Made by a program: the position numbers and the translations under genes
Notes under the pieces: model-generated
Told to the model about the DNA's origin: nothing
Databases searched by the model: none
The model's input: the letters and a program-made list of their open reading frames with translations, nothing else
In this document: positions 38,901 through 46,139 of the stretch, one piece after another
Layout: every line of letters begins with the position of its first letter
Numbering within the stretch: position 1 is the first letter of the stretch
Assembly (NCBI GenBank): GCA_030833925.1
Contig: JAURGE010000002.1
Span: 1 to 64,000 of the forward strand
Reading direction: 5' to 3'
DNA length: 64,000 bases
Source: Alphaproteobacteria bacterium
GTDB taxonomy: Bacteria > Pseudomonadota > Alphaproteobacteria > Bin95

Positions 38901-39284
38901 GCCTCCGAAGCCTTTGGTAAAATTACTGGTAGCGCCTATCAAGGCCTTCGCACCCAGGCAGGAGACAAGGGTGAAGAGTTGATTGCGATCGCTGCTAACG
39001 GCGCCTCACGCATAGAAGATGAACAAATGTCGGCAGGTACCCGAGCACAACTCTACTTGGCCCTTCGCATTGCTGGATTTCACACTTTTGCTGATGAATA
39101 CCTTCCGCCACCCTTTGTAGCGGACGACATTTTTGAAACCTTTGATGACAATCGCGTAAAGGAAGCATTTCGACTTCTTGGTGGGATGGGAGAGCGTGGC
39201 CAGGTGATTTATCTGACTCACCATCAACATCTTCTGGATATTGCGTCTGATGTAATACCTGGCGTTAACATAATAATGCTTTAG
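35904..39284 (+). CDS. SbcC/YhaN-like AAA ATPase with long coiled coils
   Basis: This 1126-residue protein has the Rad50/SMC layout. The N-terminal P-loop is GPNEAGKST at 36-44, and a long coiled-coil region runs from about 160 to 950. The C-terminal half-site has the ABC-type signature MSAGTRAQLYLALRI and a Walker B-like FVADDIFETFDD. There is no obvious CxxC zinc hook in the centre. It resembles YhaN, the partner of the upstream YhaO-like nuclease. Its last four bases overlap the convergent hydrolase gene. Confidence 0.9.
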   Translation: MRFERLGLVRFGKFTDHELHFPLPKKGISDVHLIYGPNEAGKSTVFAAMLDLMFGIPDRTAYGFLHDYSAMRIEGRVRHKGDSVELARIKRRTDDLQGSDGRALTHNPLVEMLGGLDRSGYQAMFSLDETSLQAGGRELLNANGDFGRILFSASSGLSDLTSRLKELDAEADTFYRRGGRNHRLRELMDKLEVLRQEQEANDVDTANFDRLISSRDASKIAKQLAEEKELAARTKFHSISRQLDVLSKLEDYRIAKAADEKLRDLPQPSPDARKQLELIRDAESSLTTRQGEINRRIAVQKDKLATLEIDTSTLSARHQIDAATDLVSRFKTASQDLPKRQRSLDETEAEISALTRKLSNKTDDDVHALFLEAEQIAKISELADKWPVLHERLENAQNEVTSAEVVIQIPPLTEAKQAQLKAALNAARSSEAIARLHQSSRDKQALEIDLATALQRLAPWEGNSEALKLMQLPARDILEDWKTDLYSLRTEKTNIEDSIDSARSAYALAAANIDLYTNSTMGLDDTSLSDLKISRDSAWQHHKEKLSLETADTFALEMLALDQAINSRLMYSSKLSELEIAKRAAAEQAAKINELQKSLEKCDHKIETINKAILNTADLIGLHPATTPETLIKWTQDREEALAVNMRKVAASARCTEAQLEIDSLVLDLSKVLQMDGNLATLSEAADSRLKESEIARQSLNALNARKNGLVRAEENLKTWSTKWTEALGNSWIKRFANTPELVRDALSELRDLEDLVRKRDEMLKRVRDMSEDRENFITQVNKALSHLEATGTKDDPIGDYEYLKTRLDKAREVSEEAKRLQNSLAVESETAATVERELEDHTARKEKLLATLGVSTLADAGQILDEITEARASSDTVTRLEREILEAAAVDDPKAALELLEKMDSASLQGEMALLNSEITALAEETRDRHADVRDAQTALDAIGGDSAAAALQTRRHTVLEEIVEGTKKAIRLRLGALAAKSAMEAFRAEQQSSMLKFASEAFGKITGSAYQGLRTQAGDKGEELIAIAANGASRIEDEQMSAGTRAQLYLALRIAGFHTFADEYLPPPFVADDIFETFDDNRVKEAFRLLGGMGERGQVIYLTHHQHLLDIASDVIPGVNIIML

Positions 39285-40387
39285 ACGTTCATCGCCTCCC
39301 GCCAACTACTTATGACGGCTTCAGGCTGTTCTTGTTGAACCCAGTGACCAGCTTCATTTATGAGGTATGTCCCGCGCCAATCTTCGGAACCTCTTGCCTC
39401 CATTGTTTCAAGCGCTCCAGGAACCTGACGAACCCCCCAGTCCTGAGCCCCAGCAATAAAAGCCATTGGAGCCCGCATTTTTATGCCGGCTGCCAGGCCC
39501 AGCTCTCGGAGATATTCAGGTACAAACCGGCATCGATACCAATTTAGGGCACCCTGAAAGCCTGTCCGTGCGTACTCCTCTGTGTAAACATCAAGAGCCC
39601 CATCATTCATCCAGAGATCCGCTCGAGCCGATGAAGCCACTGCAACTGCTTCGGGCATCGTGTGCTCAAGATCCATTATGTAATACGTCGGCATTTGCGC
39701 TAAAGCATCAGCCGTCCATCCATCAAGTTTAAAGGGGCTATTTTCATGCCAACCAGCCCCTTTCATATGAAAATAGGCACGAAGAAATGCTTTCAATCCG
39801 CCCTGTGGGTTAAGCATATCCCCGTTAGCTGCTCGGGTTGAGTAGTAAAGCTGGTAGTGCTTACGAGGACGAGCAAGAGCGGCAAGCTCTGCTTGGATTT
39901 TATCTTCCGGCGGGTCCCCAAGACCTTTTAACGGGGCTGGTGGCGTAGCAAATGGAGCACTCATTACTGTAATTGTGCGAAAAATATCAGGCCGCAGGAC
40001 ACCGGCCCAACCTGCTACTGAAGCACCAAAATCATGGCCTAAAACATGCTGCGCGTGATCATGTCCCATGCGGAAAAGGAGCCCCATTGCATCCCGAACC
40101 AGATTTGGCATTCGAGATGTAAACAAGTCATCATCAAAACCGGAAACCCAACCCGTGGTCCGGCCGTATCCCCGCTGATCTGGAGCAATGACATGGAAAC
40201 CAAGTTCAGATAATGGCACCATAACTTTGCGCCAAGAATAGGCTAACTCTGGAAAACCATGTAACAAAAGTAAGGCAGGCCTCTGGGGGTCACCTGCTTC
40301 CAACACATGAATGTTTAAGCCGTTAACCCCTGTTACAATGCGAGAGGTTACACCATTCGGCAGAGGTAAAGGCTGCAAGTCACTCAT
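39281..40387 (-). CDS. Alpha/beta hydrolase, epoxide-hydrolase-like
   Basis: The 368-residue alpha/beta hydrolase has the oxyanion motif HGFPE at 43-47 and the nucleophile Asp119 in GHDFGAS, as in soluble epoxide hydrolases and haloalkane dehalogenases. A C-terminal histidine is visible in EAGHWVQQEQPE. An epoxide or similar ester is the likely substrate. It starts at the base where the upstream ICL/PEP-mutase gene ends, so they form a two-gene unit. Confidence 0.85.
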   Translation of the reverse strand: MSDLQPLPLPNGVTSRIVTGVNGLNIHVLEAGDPQRPALLLLHGFPELAYSWRKVMVPLSELGFHVIAPDQRGYGRTTGWVSGFDDDLFTSRMPNLVRDAMGLLFRMGHDHAQHVLGHDFGASVAGWAGVLRPDIFRTITVMSAPFATPPAPLKGLGDPPEDKIQAELAALARPRKHYQLYYSTRAANGDMLNPQGGLKAFLRAYFHMKGAGWHENSPFKLDGWTADALAQMPTYYIMDLEHTMPEAVAVASSARADLWMNDGALDVYTEEYARTGFQGALNWYRCRFVPEYLRELGLAAGIKMRAPMAFIAGAQDWGVRQVPGALETMEARGSEDWRGTYLINEAGHWVQQEQPEAVISSWREAMNV

Positions 40388-41280
40388 CAGTAACCGGCCC
40401 GACGAGTTTCATCAGTTACATAACGCTCTTCTAACGCCTTAACCTCGTCCATACCCATCAAGTCAAAGAATTCCTTAAAGCTTACAATTTCATTGGCCAG
40501 ACTTTTTACATCGCCAGTTTCTTTAAGATGTTTCAAAATTCTTCGGATGGCGGGGATAGCAGCCAGAACAACAAAGTTTGGATATATCACAACCCCAAAG
40601 CCCAAATCGTGTATCTCGTTGGTAGGTAAAAAGGGTGTCTTTCCACTAGATGCCATGTTGTAGAGTAACGGCTTAGAAAAAAGTTTTGGAGCTTCTGTGA
40701 GCTGCTCCATGGTAGTCATAGCTTCCAGGAAAAGCACATCAGCTCCAGCCTCTTCAAAGGCATGCGCACGATCAAGCATAGCATTCCAGCCCTCAACCGC
40801 GAGCGCATCAGTCCTCGCAACAATTTGGAAATCGTGATCAATCCGCGCATCAACAGCAGCTTTTATCTTTTGCACCATATCCTCAGTCGAAATAACTGCT
40901 TTGCCCGCTAAATGACCACAGCGTTTTGGCCACTCCTGATCCTCAATGTGCAAACCTGCGACACCAGACCTTTCATAGAGTTGTACCGTACGACGTACAT
41001 TCAACGGGCCGCCCCAACCGGTGTCTGCATCCGCTAATAACGGCAACCCTGAAGCATCAGCGATTCGAGCCGCGTTATCGGCCATCTCATTCATGGTTAA
41101 TAAGCCAACATCGGGCATACCAAGTCGGTTAGCTGAAGTGCCGGCGCCTGTCATGTAGATGCCAGTGAAGCCTTCGGCAGCGACCAAGCGAGCATTAAGG
41201 GCATCAGCTACGCCAGGAAGTACAGCCAAATCTGGCCCTTCTATCATTCGCTTCAATTTAGTTGTGACACGGTCAGACAT
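40387..41280 (-). CDS. Isocitrate lyase/PEP mutase superfamily enzyme
   Basis: This 297-residue TIM-barrel enzyme has the metal-binding ADADTGWGG (Asp84, Asp86) and the active-site KRCGH loop with Cys121, as in methylisocitrate lyase, 2,3-dimethylmalate lyase and related C-C lyases. Cys121 argues for a lyase rather than PEP mutase. The specific substrate is not clear. It overlaps the hydrolase gene by one base and is divergent from the nitrile hydratase-like operon. Confidence 0.87.
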   Translation of the reverse strand: MSDRVTTKLKRMIEGPDLAVLPGVADALNARLVAAEGFTGIYMTGAGTSANRLGMPDVGLLTMNEMADNAARIADASGLPLLADADTGWGGPLNVRRTVQLYERSGVAGLHIEDQEWPKRCGHLAGKAVISTEDMVQKIKAAVDARIDHDFQIVARTDALAVEGWNAMLDRAHAFEEAGADVLFLEAMTTMEQLTEAPKLFSKPLLYNMASSGKTPFLPTNEIHDLGFGVVIYPNFVVLAAIPAIRRILKHLKETGDVKSLANEIVSFKEFFDLMGMDEVKALEERYVTDETRRAGY

Positions 41281-41373
41281 TGCGAACCTCCATTGTTTTA
41301 AGGATGATCATGACGACTTGCGTCGTTCCCTCAAGCCCCATAGCCTTACATTCGTATAACTGTTGGAAGACCT

Positions 41374-41643
41374 ATGGCCGCAGACCGTGAGCTTACTCTC
41401 TATGAAAAGCGTGTTGATGCTTTGTTGCAGCTTCTGCCCAAAGCTGGTGGACAAGCTCGCAAAACTTTTTTGCGAACACAAAAAAGTTTAAAAACTGCAT
41501 CAGATGATGCCGGCTATTTCGATCGATGGATTGAGGCACTTGGGGCTAACCTAGTCTCTGATGGTGTGATTACTGAAGAAGACCTCTCAAAGAGATTGGC
41601 AGAGACCCGCGATCGATTACAACATTGGGAGACTGCTGAATGA
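41374..41643 (+). CDS. Nitrile hydratase beta N-terminal-like subunit (ScnB/accessory-like)
   Basis: The 89-residue product resembles the end of the nitrile hydratase beta N-terminal domain: YFDRWIEALGANLVSDGVITEEDL corresponds to the family pattern of a Trp helix followed by an I-T-E-E turn (written here across residues 49-72). It lacks the MDGIHDxGG start of a full beta subunit. Thiocyanate hydrolase has this half as a separate subunit (ScnB), and cobalt nitrile hydratase activators are related to it too. It overlaps the next gene by four bases. Whether it is a structural subunit or an activator cannot be decided here. Confidence 0.75.
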   Translation: MAADRELTLYEKRVDALLQLLPKAGGQARKTFLRTQKSLKTASDDAGYFDRWIEALGANLVSDGVITEEDLSKRLAETRDRLQHWETAE

Positions 41644-41918
41644 CCCCTCGCTTCAAAGCTGGCGATAGAGTTTTAGTAGAAGCCCGCGACCATGATGGTC
41701 ACTGCCGCACGCCCATGTATCTTCGTGGTAAGATCGGACGTGTTCGGAAGCTTATCGGTGTCTACAAAAACCCGGAAGAGTTGGCGTACTACAAGGATGC
41801 GGGTGAACAGCCCCTGTACGATATCGTGTTCGAATGGAAAGAAGTTTGGGGCGTTGAAAGCCCAGACGAAATCGCTGCTGACATCTATGAACACTGGCTA
41901 AAGCCAGGAGGAGCCTAG
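41640..41918 (+). CDS. Nitrile hydratase beta C-terminal-like (SH3) subunit
   Basis: The 92-residue product is the SH3-like C-terminal half of a nitrile hydratase beta subunit: FKAGDRVLVEARDHDGHCRTP, PMYLRGKIGRV and PLYDIVFEWKEVWG, followed by a final YEHWLKPG. In thiocyanate hydrolase this half is the ScnA subunit. The starting ATG overlaps the stop of the upstream gene (ATGA), and the alpha-like gene begins three bases after its stop. So the beta chain here is split into two short proteins. Confidence 0.85.
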   Translation: MTPRFKAGDRVLVEARDHDGHCRTPMYLRGKIGRVRKLIGVYKNPEELAYYKDAGEQPLYDIVFEWKEVWGVESPDEIAADIYEHWLKPGGA

Positions 41919-41921
41919 AAA

Positions 41922-42551
41922 ATGCCCCATGACGGCCATCATCACGACGACCACGCTCCAATTGAGGAATCCAGTGGAATAACTGAATTCGAGGTAATGG
42001 AGCAGGCAATTCGCGAACTTCTAATAGAAAAAGGCATATTGTCCGCGAGCCAAATTCAAACACAAATTGATGACATGGATAGTCGAACACCAGTGATGGG
42101 ACAAAAGATCATTGCTCGTGCTTGGACAGATCCAGAATACAAACAAAGGCTTATTTCGGACCCTAACTCTGCCTTTGCGGAGATGGGGGTAACAAGGCTC
42201 GATGAAAATCCTGAGGTGGTCGTAGTAGAGAATACTCCAGATCGGCATAATGTGATCGTCTGTACACTTTGCTCCTGTTATCCACGCGTTGTCCTCGGCA
42301 TGCCACCAGCATGGTACAAAAAACGTGCTTATAGATCGCGCGTTGTTAAAGAACCCCGTAAAGTTTTAGAAGAATTTGGTACCGAGTTGCCCGACAACGT
42401 AAAAATTGAAGTGCACGACTCAACCGCGGATATGCGCTACCTAGTGTTGCCAATGCGACCTGACGGCACTGAGGGTTGGAGTTCGGAGCAACTTGAAGCG
42501 CTTGTTACGAGAGATTCGATGATAGGCGTGAAGGTTCCCTCCACAGCTTGA
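41922..42551 (+). CDS. Nitrile hydratase/thiocyanate hydrolase catalytic (alpha/gamma) subunit
   Basis: The metal site is VCTLCSCYP, with Cys114, Cys117, Ser118 and Cys119. The threonine in CTLCSC is the form found in cobalt enzymes, while iron enzymes have CSLCSC. The cysteines would be oxidised to sulfinic/sulfenic acids in the mature enzyme. LGMPPAWYKKRAYRSRVVKEPRKVLEEFG-type residues follow across 125-153. The N-terminus is histidine-rich (HDGHHHDDH), which may help metal delivery. The length is 209 residues. Either nitrile to amide or thiocyanate to carbonyl sulfide is possible. Confidence 0.9.
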   Translation: MPHDGHHHDDHAPIEESSGITEFEVMEQAIRELLIEKGILSASQIQTQIDDMDSRTPVMGQKIIARAWTDPEYKQRLISDPNSAFAEMGVTRLDENPEVVVVENTPDRHNVIVCTLCSCYPRVVLGMPPAWYKKRAYRSRVVKEPRKVLEEFGTELPDNVKIEVHDSTADMRYLVLPMRPDGTEGWSSEQLEALVTRDSMIGVKVPSTA

Positions 42552-42624
42552 ACTTCAGTCGGCTTGCGAGTTCCTTAATATCCCGTCCATAGTTCTATCT
42601 GGAAACACAACGGGAGGGAGCCCA

Positions 42625-43110
42625 ATGGCCGACAAGGTCACCATGCCGATCGAGGCGACGCACATCATGATGTTTGCGCGCTCGGTCAATGACGACAATC
42701 AGATTTATTACGATGCGAACTACGCCAAAAACACAGAAGTCGGGCATGTTTTGCCACCTCCGACTTTTTATCGATCCGTAGCACAATTCGATCCAGACTA
42801 TTTTCTCCGACCTAAAGTTGGACAGAAATGGTTTGGGTCCGCAAAGGGTCCATCCGGTATTGAGGGTAAACCAGCAAGCTCTGGAGGCCTCCATGCCGAG
42901 CAGCACTTTGAGTACCATCTCCCAGTAAAGCCTGGCGACGTTCTTACAGTTACAACAAAGCCAGGAAAGGTTTGGGAAAAGGAAAGTCAACGGGCAGGAA
43001 AGCTTGTCTTTACGGAGACAATCCTAGAGTACCGCAATCAAGACGGTGAACTCGCAGTCACATCTCGAGGCGTGGGAGTCAAAACCGAACGCCCGGTCGA
43101 TCAAGGCTAA
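42625..43110 (+). CDS. MaoC-like hydratase, first of a pair
   Basis: The 161-residue product is a hot-dog fold protein of the FAS1/MaoC N-terminal type, with ATHIMMFARSVNDDNQIYYD and VLPPPTFYRSVAQFDP, then a HFEYHLPVKPGDVL segment. Such chains usually pair with a second MaoC protein to make a two-chain enoyl-CoA hydratase. The second chain is encoded 14 bases downstream. The ATG at 42625 has GGGAGGGAG upstream. Confidence 0.85.
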   Translation: MADKVTMPIEATHIMMFARSVNDDNQIYYDANYAKNTEVGHVLPPPTFYRSVAQFDPDYFLRPKVGQKWFGSAKGPSGIEGKPASSGGLHAEQHFEYHLPVKPGDVLTVTTKPGKVWEKESQRAGKLVFTETILEYRNQDGELAVTSRGVGVKTERPVDQG

Positions 43111-43123
43111 GGGGGACTTAAAG

Positions 43124-43531
43124 ATGAGTTTAAGAGCAGCTGACCTTAAAGTTGGAGATGTCCATGAGGAAGTAGTCGTCGAGAACCTCTCTCGCGGACT
43201 TCTAGTTATGTATGCAGGCACATCAGGTGACTACAACCCACTCCACACTGACGAGGTATACACCACGCAATCAGCAGGTTATCCGAGCGTTTTCGCCCAT
43301 GGGATGCTGACAATGGGTCTTACAGGCAAAATGTTGACCAATTTTGTTGGCGATGGTCGCCTGAAAAAATTTGGTGTCCGTTTCACAAACCAAGTGTGGC
43401 CAGGCGACACATTAACTTCGAAAGCGACAGTTGTTGCTATTGGTGAGGGTGAGATCGAGTTGGAATTGGCTACAACCAATCAGGATGGAAAGACCGTGGT
43501 TACCGGCTCTGCCACGGCTCGCGTCGACTGA
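43124..43531 (+). CDS. MaoC-like hydratase, second of a pair
   Basis: The ATG at 43124 is chosen because GGGGGACTTAAAG precedes it and the family start LRAADLKVGDVHEEVVVENLS follows; an upstream in-frame start would overlap the first MaoC gene. The 135-residue product has the hydratase motif SGDYNPLHTDEVY with catalytic Asp and His, then FAHGMLTMGLTG. This chain carries the active-site residues, and the upstream chain probably completes a heterodimer hydrating an enoyl-CoA. Confidence 0.88.
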   Translation: MSLRAADLKVGDVHEEVVVENLSRGLLVMYAGTSGDYNPLHTDEVYTTQSAGYPSVFAHGMLTMGLTGKMLTNFVGDGRLKKFGVRFTNQVWPGDTLTSKATVVAIGEGEIELELATTNQDGKTVVTGSATARVD

Positions 43532-43558
43532 CGTATTCAATTCTGCACTTATATATCA

Positions 43559-43592
43559 GCCGCCAGCAGGAAACTGCTGGCGGCGTTATATT
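43559..43592 (+). terminator. Strong hairpin after the MaoC pair
   Basis: GCCGCCAGCAG - GAAA - CTGCTGGCGGC is a perfect 11-bp stem with a stable GNRA-type tetraloop, followed by GTTATATT. It lies 27 bases after the second MaoC stop. The T-tract is poor, so it may be a terminator or a 3'-end stabiliser. Confidence 0.65.
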
Positions 43593-43695
43593 GCCCGACA
43601 AGTTAATAAAAACGCACGCCCTCATGATCTCCGCATCTCGAGCGGCACCCCGGCAATCTAACCTTTTAAAATATTCGAATTTCAAAGGATCATAG

Positions 43696-44337
43696 ATGAA
43701 ACTTTTCTGGACTCCCGCCTCACCCTTTACTCGCAAAGTCTCGGTGGCTGCTAAAGAAATTGGCCTATGGGACAAAATCGAGATCATTCAAACAAAGTGG
43801 CCATTATCTTGGGGCTACGAGACGGTCCAGTTCACAGCGGGACTTGCAGAAAATAATCCTGTCGCACGCATTCCAACTTTAGTGACTGATGCGGGTCATC
43901 CTTTAGGCTGCTCAACCCTGGCCTGCCAACACCTCGACCGCTTATCGGGCGGTAGATTGTCTGGCCCTGACCCAGATAGGATGTGGTCTCTTTACGCGAT
44001 CGCAGACGGTCTGATCGAGGCGCAAATTCTAATGCGCGCTGAGCACCTTAGGCCTAGCGAGTATAGAATGGAGAGTTTTCTTCAAAAACAACGCGATCGG
44101 ATAACGCGCTGTTTTGATGCGATAGAGGCACGCGCTGACGAGCTTCAGACTAAAAAGGACGGAAATTTGCCTAATCTTGCAGAGATCACAGTTGGTATCG
44201 CGGCAAGTTACCAGGATTGGCGAGAATGGCTAGAAGACTTCAGGCCTGGCCGACCTTCTCTGAGCAACTGGTACGAAAGCTTCCGGATGAGGCCAAGCAT
44301 GCAAACAAGTGAACCCGCCGAGACACCTGAAGCATAA
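43696..44337 (+). CDS. Glutathione S-transferase-like protein
   Basis: The 213-residue product starts with the thioredoxin-like GST N-terminal domain (KLFWTPASPFTRKVSVAAKEIGL, Ser9 or Thr-type region, NPVARIPTLV with the cis-Pro). Helical C-terminal domain from about 90. The glutathione substrate partner is unknown. Its start has AAAGGATC upstream. It is isolated between the MaoC hairpin and the convergent VOC gene. Confidence 0.85.
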   Translation: MKLFWTPASPFTRKVSVAAKEIGLWDKIEIIQTKWPLSWGYETVQFTAGLAENNPVARIPTLVTDAGHPLGCSTLACQHLDRLSGGRLSGPDPDRMWSLYAIADGLIEAQILMRAEHLRPSEYRMESFLQKQRDRITRCFDAIEARADELQTKKDGNLPNLAEITVGIAASYQDWREWLEDFRPGRPSLSNWYESFRMRPSMQTSEPAETPEA

Positions 44338-44387
44338 AAATTAGATCATCATCACTCGCAAATTTTTCAAAAAAATTTTAGAGAAAA

Positions 44388-45266
44388 TTAAATGACCTGA
44401 TTTATCTCCACGAGGTTCATGGATGGGTCGTAGGCGTACACTTGTGCCATGCCGGCCATTGCATAGGATCCAGCATCAGTAAATTGCACATGAGCTGCTG
44501 CTAGGCGCGATTTAACGATCTCCAGATCGGGCACTGTTACTGCGAAATGACCGCCGATCGTAGGGTTATGGTAAAAGCCATTTTTAGCAGCAAAATCAGG
44601 CGTGGGCTTCACCACATGTATGCCACGATTATCCTCTCCAAAAACTGCAAGCATTTCAGGATCGACAATAAAATCAGCTATTGAGGAACTGTTAGCAGGT
44701 ATCCAGGTGCTTTCCTCTAGCCCAATAAGATTACGCAGATATGCAACCGTCTCGGGGACATTATGAGCTGGTAAATTAACGTGGTGTAAGGTCCAACCAC
44801 CCTCTTGCATCTCAAGGTCGTGCGCCTCTTCCTCTCGAGGACTTCGGCCAGCCGTTGGGTCAATAGCCTGATTAAATTCCATCACGCGCTGGCACGGATC
44901 GAATACGTAGATTTGGCGCATCCCAGCCATAGCATAAACACCTGCATCGGACACAATGTGGCCCGCTGCCTCCAGCCTCGCCTTTATGACATCCAAGTCA
45001 GGAACGGTGATAGCAAAATGGCCGCCAATTGTTGGATTATGGAAAAGTTTATTCTGGGCAGGGAAACTTGGATTTGCCTTCACAACGTGGATACCCCGAT
45101 TTTCGCGCCCAAAGGCAGCAATTCGATCAGGACCACTGCTCATATAACCAACTGTTTTGGGGTATGTGCGCACCCCCTCCTTCAAACCGATAACATCTCG
45201 GTAAAACTTGGCGCTTTCTTGCACGTCAAACGCTTGCACATTCACGTGATGAACAAACCAGCCCAT
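44388..45266 (-). CDS. Tandem VOC-domain protein (extradiol dioxygenase-like)
   Basis: The 292-residue product is two similar VOC domains of about 140 residues. Each contains the same HHVN start, GIHVVK, NPTIGGHFA(I/V)TVPDL and YAMAGM segments, at about 6-137 and 152-290, so it arose by internal duplication. In two-domain VOC enzymes such as extradiol dioxygenases, one domain holds the metal. His and Glu ligands are visible in both (MEFNQ and VEINQ). The substrate is unknown. Confidence 0.83.
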   Translation of the reverse strand: MGWFVHHVNVQAFDVQESAKFYRDVIGLKEGVRTYPKTVGYMSSGPDRIAAFGRENRGIHVVKANPSFPAQNKLFHNPTIGGHFAITVPDLDVIKARLEAAGHIVSDAGVYAMAGMRQIYVFDPCQRVMEFNQAIDPTAGRSPREEEAHDLEMQEGGWTLHHVNLPAHNVPETVAYLRNLIGLEESTWIPANSSSIADFIVDPEMLAVFGEDNRGIHVVKPTPDFAAKNGFYHNPTIGGHFAVTVPDLEIVKSRLAAAHVQFTDAGSYAMAGMAQVYAYDPSMNLVEINQVI

Positions 45267-45303
45267 GAAAATCTCCCAGCAATCAAACCAATAGAACTCA
45301 GCG

Positions 45304-45963
45304 CTAACTCTGTTCTATGCGCTCACGATTAGAAGTGAATTTAGACGGAGGATCAGCACATACAATTACCGATGGCCGTCCTTGATAAATAGGAAGTTCT
45401 AGTTGACGAGCGTGCAGCATCAGATCTCCCTCTCCACCACCATATTGCGCGTCACCTAAAATTGGGAAGCCAAGTGTTGCGGCGTGCACACGAACTTGGT
45501 GGGTCCGTCCAGTTTTTGGACGAAATTCAAGCCAAGCGCCTTTAGAGCCACGAGCAAGAACGCGCCATTGGGTTTGAGAGGGTTTGCCAGCAGGGTCAAC
45601 AACAATCCGCCACCCCTGACGCGTATTCAGTTTCATTAACGGTGCGTCGATAACCCCCTCGTCCCTCAATGGAGCACCAGTCGTTAACGCCCAATAGACT
45701 TTATCAACAAGTCCCTGTCGAAATAACCGATGAAGTCGCTTAAGGCCATTCGGACCACGGCCCAACGCAAGACACCCAGAAGTATCGCGATCTAATCGAT
45801 GAGCAATCGCTGGCGCATGCTTAGTACCGAACCGCAACCCATCCAGAGCTAACTCAATATTCAACTCACCGCTGGGGCCAGCATGCACAGGAACGCCTGC
45901 TGGCTTGTCGATTACCAAGACCATTGGATCTCTATAGAGAATGCGGTCGGACAGATTTAGCAA
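45304..45963 (-). CDS. RluA-family pseudouridine synthase
   Basis: The short 219-residue form lacks an S4 domain and begins within a few residues of the catalytic domain (VLVIDKPAGVPVHAG). The motif AHRLDRDTSGCLALG carries the catalytic Asp, then KTGRTHQVRVHAATLGFPILGDAQYGG follows in the family order across about 153-179. RluA acts on 23S rRNA and tRNA in E. coli; the target here is inferred. The start is a TTG at 45963 with a poor ribosome site, so the N-terminus is uncertain. Confidence 0.83.
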   Translation of the reverse strand: MLNLSDRILYRDPMVLVIDKPAGVPVHAGPSGELNIELALDGLRFGTKHAPAIAHRLDRDTSGCLALGRGPNGLKRLHRLFRQGLVDKVYWALTTGAPLRDEGVIDAPLMKLNTRQGWRIVVDPAGKPSQTQWRVLARGSKGAWLEFRPKTGRTHQVRVHAATLGFPILGDAQYGGGEGDLMLHARQLELPIYQGRPSVIVCADPPSKFTSNRERIEQS

Positions 45964-46139
45964 AGGAGGTTCCTGGATTAGCAGTCCACGATGCCGTTGG
46001 ATGCAGGGTTAGTTTTTACAGTCAAAAGAAATCGAGCAAATGGGTCAGCCAGAAGTTTACCATCTCCACCACCAAGACTTAAACGTTCAAGACGCATTAA
46101 AACGAGAACGCAGTGGATTAGACGAAAAAGCTTGATCCT

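Noticed and set aside
33382-42551. A nitrile degradation pathway linking the amidase at 33.4 kb with the nitrile hydratase-like operon at 41.4 kb
   Set aside because: The genes are more than 6 kb apart with unrelated genes between them and different transcription units, so a functional link is not shown.
45964-46139. Possible 31-residue frame (starts MGQPEVYHL) between rluA-like and enolase-like genes
   Set aside because: Poor ribosome site, no recognised family and too short to support; left as intergenic.
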